Assembly: GCA_022592435.1 (NCBI GenBank)
Contig: JABYQS010000242.1
Location: 1-46,936, forward strand
DNA: 46,936 nucleotides
Reading direction: 5' to 3'
Source: Cerioporus squamosus
Taxonomy: Eukaryota > Basidiomycota > Agaricomycetes > Polyporales > Polyporaceae
In this document: positions 44,558 to 46,936 of the stretch, one piece after another
Numbering within the stretch: position 1 is the stretch's first letter
Layout of the letters: every line of letters begins with the position of its first letter
Notes under the pieces: generated by a model
The model's database searches: none
Seen by the model: the letters and a program-made list of their open reading frames with translations, nothing else
What the model was told of the DNA's origin: nothing
Made by a program: the position numbers and the translations under genes

Positions 44558-46312
44558 ATGCTCTCCGCAGCTACTTCTTCTCTCCGCACGGCGGCGCGTC
44601 GCCAGACTTTCAAGCTGCCCAGCGCGGTGGTAGCGACGCGTGCCGCCGTCCCGCTCAGCACGAGTCTCAGCAGACGGCCCGCAGACCATGGAGGAATTCT
44701 CTAAGCAGTGCTCGATGTCGCAGAGGAGCAAGAAATTATTCGCGCTGGACGGCTAGTGAGATTGAGGACAACATCGTCGACTCTGGTGCGTGCCCGGTTT
44801 CGTCTTTCCTCGCTGTCTCTGACAGCCGCCTAGCCCCCGTTATCGGTAGCAAAGATTATCCCACCTTGAGAGGGTTCCAGCCCGGCCAGGTACGTCGCTC
44901 CCGAAGTCCTTGAGTGTCTGTACGCAAATTGTGGAAGTGGAAGCCCGCCTGCTTGTCTGCCGATATAGGTTGGCGACCACCGCCTATACCACTGCCGTGA
45001 GAGCCACTGGCTATGACAGGCTCTTCATCCTACACGCAAGGTCGCATATCGAAGCCATGTCCGCCTGCTTTGTCGGGAAAGCGGACGCATGACACAGACC
45101 GTTGGTCGCCTCATATGCCCTCGGTCGCTTCGTGGTCGACATGCCGGACGCATAAATGCGGGAACGATTGCCATCTGTCTTGTGCATGACTGCACGCCAA
45201 ACCCCACTATTCTCCACAGTCTTACCGCCTTCTCCCCAACATGCTTGAGCAATGATGGTGACGGGCTCCTGTCGCCCATGGGAGCTCCGGGGCCTGAAGG
45301 CTCCGTTGGCCTGCGTCGCGACTCGTTGTCCAGAGTTTATGCGAGCATGCCTGCTGGTGACAGTCCTATTCCATCATAAGTTGTGCAGTTGGGACGCAAT
45401 CGGGTCTCGTGGCGCTCAGTGCGGTGGCCGAAAAGCCGTCGAAAGGTTAACATATCTAAGCCCCTATCGTCCAGACATGTAGGCTCGTCTTAGCCTGGGC
45501 ACTATAAACGGGAGGGAGGCGGCGCAGAACCCAGACAGAGACTTGCCCAGAAGGTCTGGTGGCTTTTGCGGGGGGGGGGCGGGGGCGTTGTCTGAGTTTT
45601 GTGGGGACGGAGGGGCTGTCACGCCCGGCGCACGCCATCCTTCTTCCCTCCGCTCCAAGCCTTTTAAGACGGCGACTCGTGGGCCTCTCATGAGCTGTGC
45701 GAGACGGCCCGCCAGCGCATACAGCCACTCCCTGCGCATTGGCTCCGTGCGCGGCGCGTACCACTGTCCATTCACGCATCGTGCTCGATGTGCCGCGTGA
45801 CGAGCCCGGCGAGACGCGGTATTTGTGTACTGCGAGCTTGACGAACACGAGGCGAGTGGTACACTGAGCCTGCGGAGGTTGGAGTGGCGGGGGCTACCCA
45901 CGAAAGTGTAGTAGTACGCGGTAACTTCCACAATTCTCATCGTAACCGGTCTGTGATTCGGACGAGTATTGACCCATCTCCCCAGTTCACGCGTCCGAGA
46001 AGCTTCTCGCGGGCGGAGTACGACAAGGGCCGCTCATGGACGAAGCGGCCGCTGCTCGGGCCCGACGCCGCGACCTCAAAAGAGCTGGACGTCTTCTACC
46101 AGAGGAACTCGACCCGCTCAAGGAGTGCCGCAACACGTCGCTCTCTCCGCTTCGTCACCGCGATGGGCAAGATCCGCGGGCGCAGCGAGACGAACCTGAC
46201 GTGGAAGAACCAGCGCAGGATGGGCAAGGCCATCCGCAGGGCCAAGATGATGGGCATCATCCCCGTGCTCAGCAAGCGGCCGCTCTTCTTGGACGACAAG
46301 GATGGTCTGTGA
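44558..46312 (+). CDS. Mitochondrial ribosomal protein bS18m, with a 1.1-kb intron
   Basis: Component of the small mitoribosomal subunit. Exon 1 starts at the ATG 44558-44560 and encodes a classical mitochondrial presequence (MLSAATSSLRTAARRQTFKL, Arg-rich, Ser/Ala-rich). Exons ending at 44785 (EIEDNIVDS) and 44834-44889 (PVIGSKDYPTLRGFQPGQ) lead across an intron of 1096 nt (44890-45985) to the last exon (45986-46312): FTRPRSFSRAEYDKGRSW, KELDVFYQ, then TAMGKIRGRSETNLTWKNQR with RRMGKAIRRAKMMGIIPVLS, the S18 core. Between DVFYQ and RFVTAMGK the conserved sequence (ELDPLKECRNTSLS) lies in the neighbouring frame, so two compensating one-base shifts occur (46111-46150). Frame between exon 1 and EIEDN (44700-44755) is also unresolved. 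A 5' UTR intron at about 44477-44544 is likely. Confidence 0.75.
44890..45985 (+). other. Unusually long intron of the bS18m gene with complementary ends
   Basis: Donor GTACGT at 44890, acceptor CCCCAG ending 45985. It is about 20 times longer than other introns here. AATTGTGGAAGT at 44927-44938 is the exact complement of ACTTCCACAATT at 45924-45935. It contains a TATAAA at 45503-45508 and a run of ten G at 45570-45579. No recognisable gene inside. Confidence 0.6.
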
Positions 46313-46936
46313 CCTCCGTTCTTCGCTCGTCTGCTGTCCGCTTGGCTTTACACTACTCTCAATCTATTTCCGCCCTGGCCTGCGCCACCCGAGTGCATAT
46401 CCGTTGTGAGCGCATCTAGCGGACCTCTTCACTCATAAACCGCGGAGTCGTCTGTCGACATGTCGCCACTCAAACATCGAAAGCTACAGTGTGAACCAGC
46501 GTCCGTCTCACTTTCGGCCGAGATAGTCTCCAGCAAAACTCACAACTGTAGATCCTGCGATGCGCGCAGCTCAATGAAACGGAAGGATCTGGAACAACCG
46601 TTCGCTGGGAGATAGCGCGATGTCATCGACATGCCGTCCTATGATCGCATGCAAGCTTCTGGTCGCTCGAAACGTCAGTCGCTGGCTTGACCCGGCGAAT
46701 TGGACCTGCCCAGGTCACCAGGCCCGCCCAAACGCTCTTCTTATCGCACGCAAGGGCACACACAGGGGAGCCCTGTCAGCGGCGCGAGTCCCCACGCTTG
46801 ATGCAGGGCTCGTGCTTTCCGGATGCGACGGGCGGGCAATACAGATCGCAGGGCGAGGATTGAGGGCAAGACGAACTAAAAGGCGGAGTCCGGGATAATG
46901 ATACACAGCTACAGTTCTGCGAGAAGATCGTGCCAG
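46313..46936. other. Downstream flank of bS18m, no gene recognised
   Basis: About 620 bases to the window end. Open frames are short on both strands and lack recognisable motifs. Part must be the bS18m 3' UTR. Confidence 0.5.

Noticed and set aside
45543..45800. Plus-strand gene following the TATAAA at 45503
   Set aside because: The open frame is GC-rich and Gly/Ser-rich without motif, and it lies inside the inferred bS18m intron.
1..46936. CRISPR array, bacterial operon, riboswitch or ribosome binding sites
   Set aside because: Intron-rich genes and family content show a fungal nuclear genome; no spaced identical repeats of CRISPR type are present.

Overview
The window looks like a piece of an Agaricomycete (basidiomycete) nuclear genome, plausibly of the Polyporales. 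Genes are broken by many introns of about 45 to 75 nt with GTRNGT donors. Several families are typical of these fungi: DUF6533 seven-helix proteins, a DUF6532 protein, a Plavaka-type transposase, an arrestin-domain protein with a long disordered tail, and a small secreted protein. The host order is inferred, not proven.

Layout. 1-4097: 3' part of a decayed Tad1/I-like LINE (endonuclease, reverse transcriptase, RNase H, zinc knuckle, GAA-rich tail). 5270-7695: 17-exon class-3 (fatty) aldehyde dehydrogenase. 8372-9361: two adjacent non-coding inverted-repeat elements, the second with a perfect 8-bp target duplication. 9928-11326: secreted protein made of two tandem copies of one domain. 12279-14042: DUF6533 membrane protein. 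14161-15897 (minus): DUF4139-type protein with a frameshift. 16255-17789: protein phosphatase methylesterase (PPE1). 18610-20672 (minus): FAD monooxygenase. 22078-23704 (minus): TPR protein. 24597-25118 (minus): His-rich hypothetical protein. 25556-28862: arrestin-domain protein. 28863-31300: gene-poor stretch with donor-like motifs and two tRNA-like cassettes. 31301-31991 (minus): Agaricomycete hypothetical protein.

33218-40539 is the most striking part. A pair of identical 42-bp terminal inverted repeats encloses a Plavaka/CACTA-like transposase gene (plus) and a divergently transcribed DUF6532 gene (minus). I read this as one 7.3-kb DNA transposon carrying an accessory gene. 40540-44557 is gene-poor. 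44558-46312 encodes mitochondrial ribosomal protein bS18m, whose exons are split by a 1.1-kb intron with complementary ends.

The host genes are ordinary housekeeping or lineage-specific genes and form no cluster. Four conserved genes need a one-base frame correction (DUF4139, FAD monooxygenase, transposase, bS18m). This could be true decay or residual indel errors in the assembly, so reading frames here should be treated with care.
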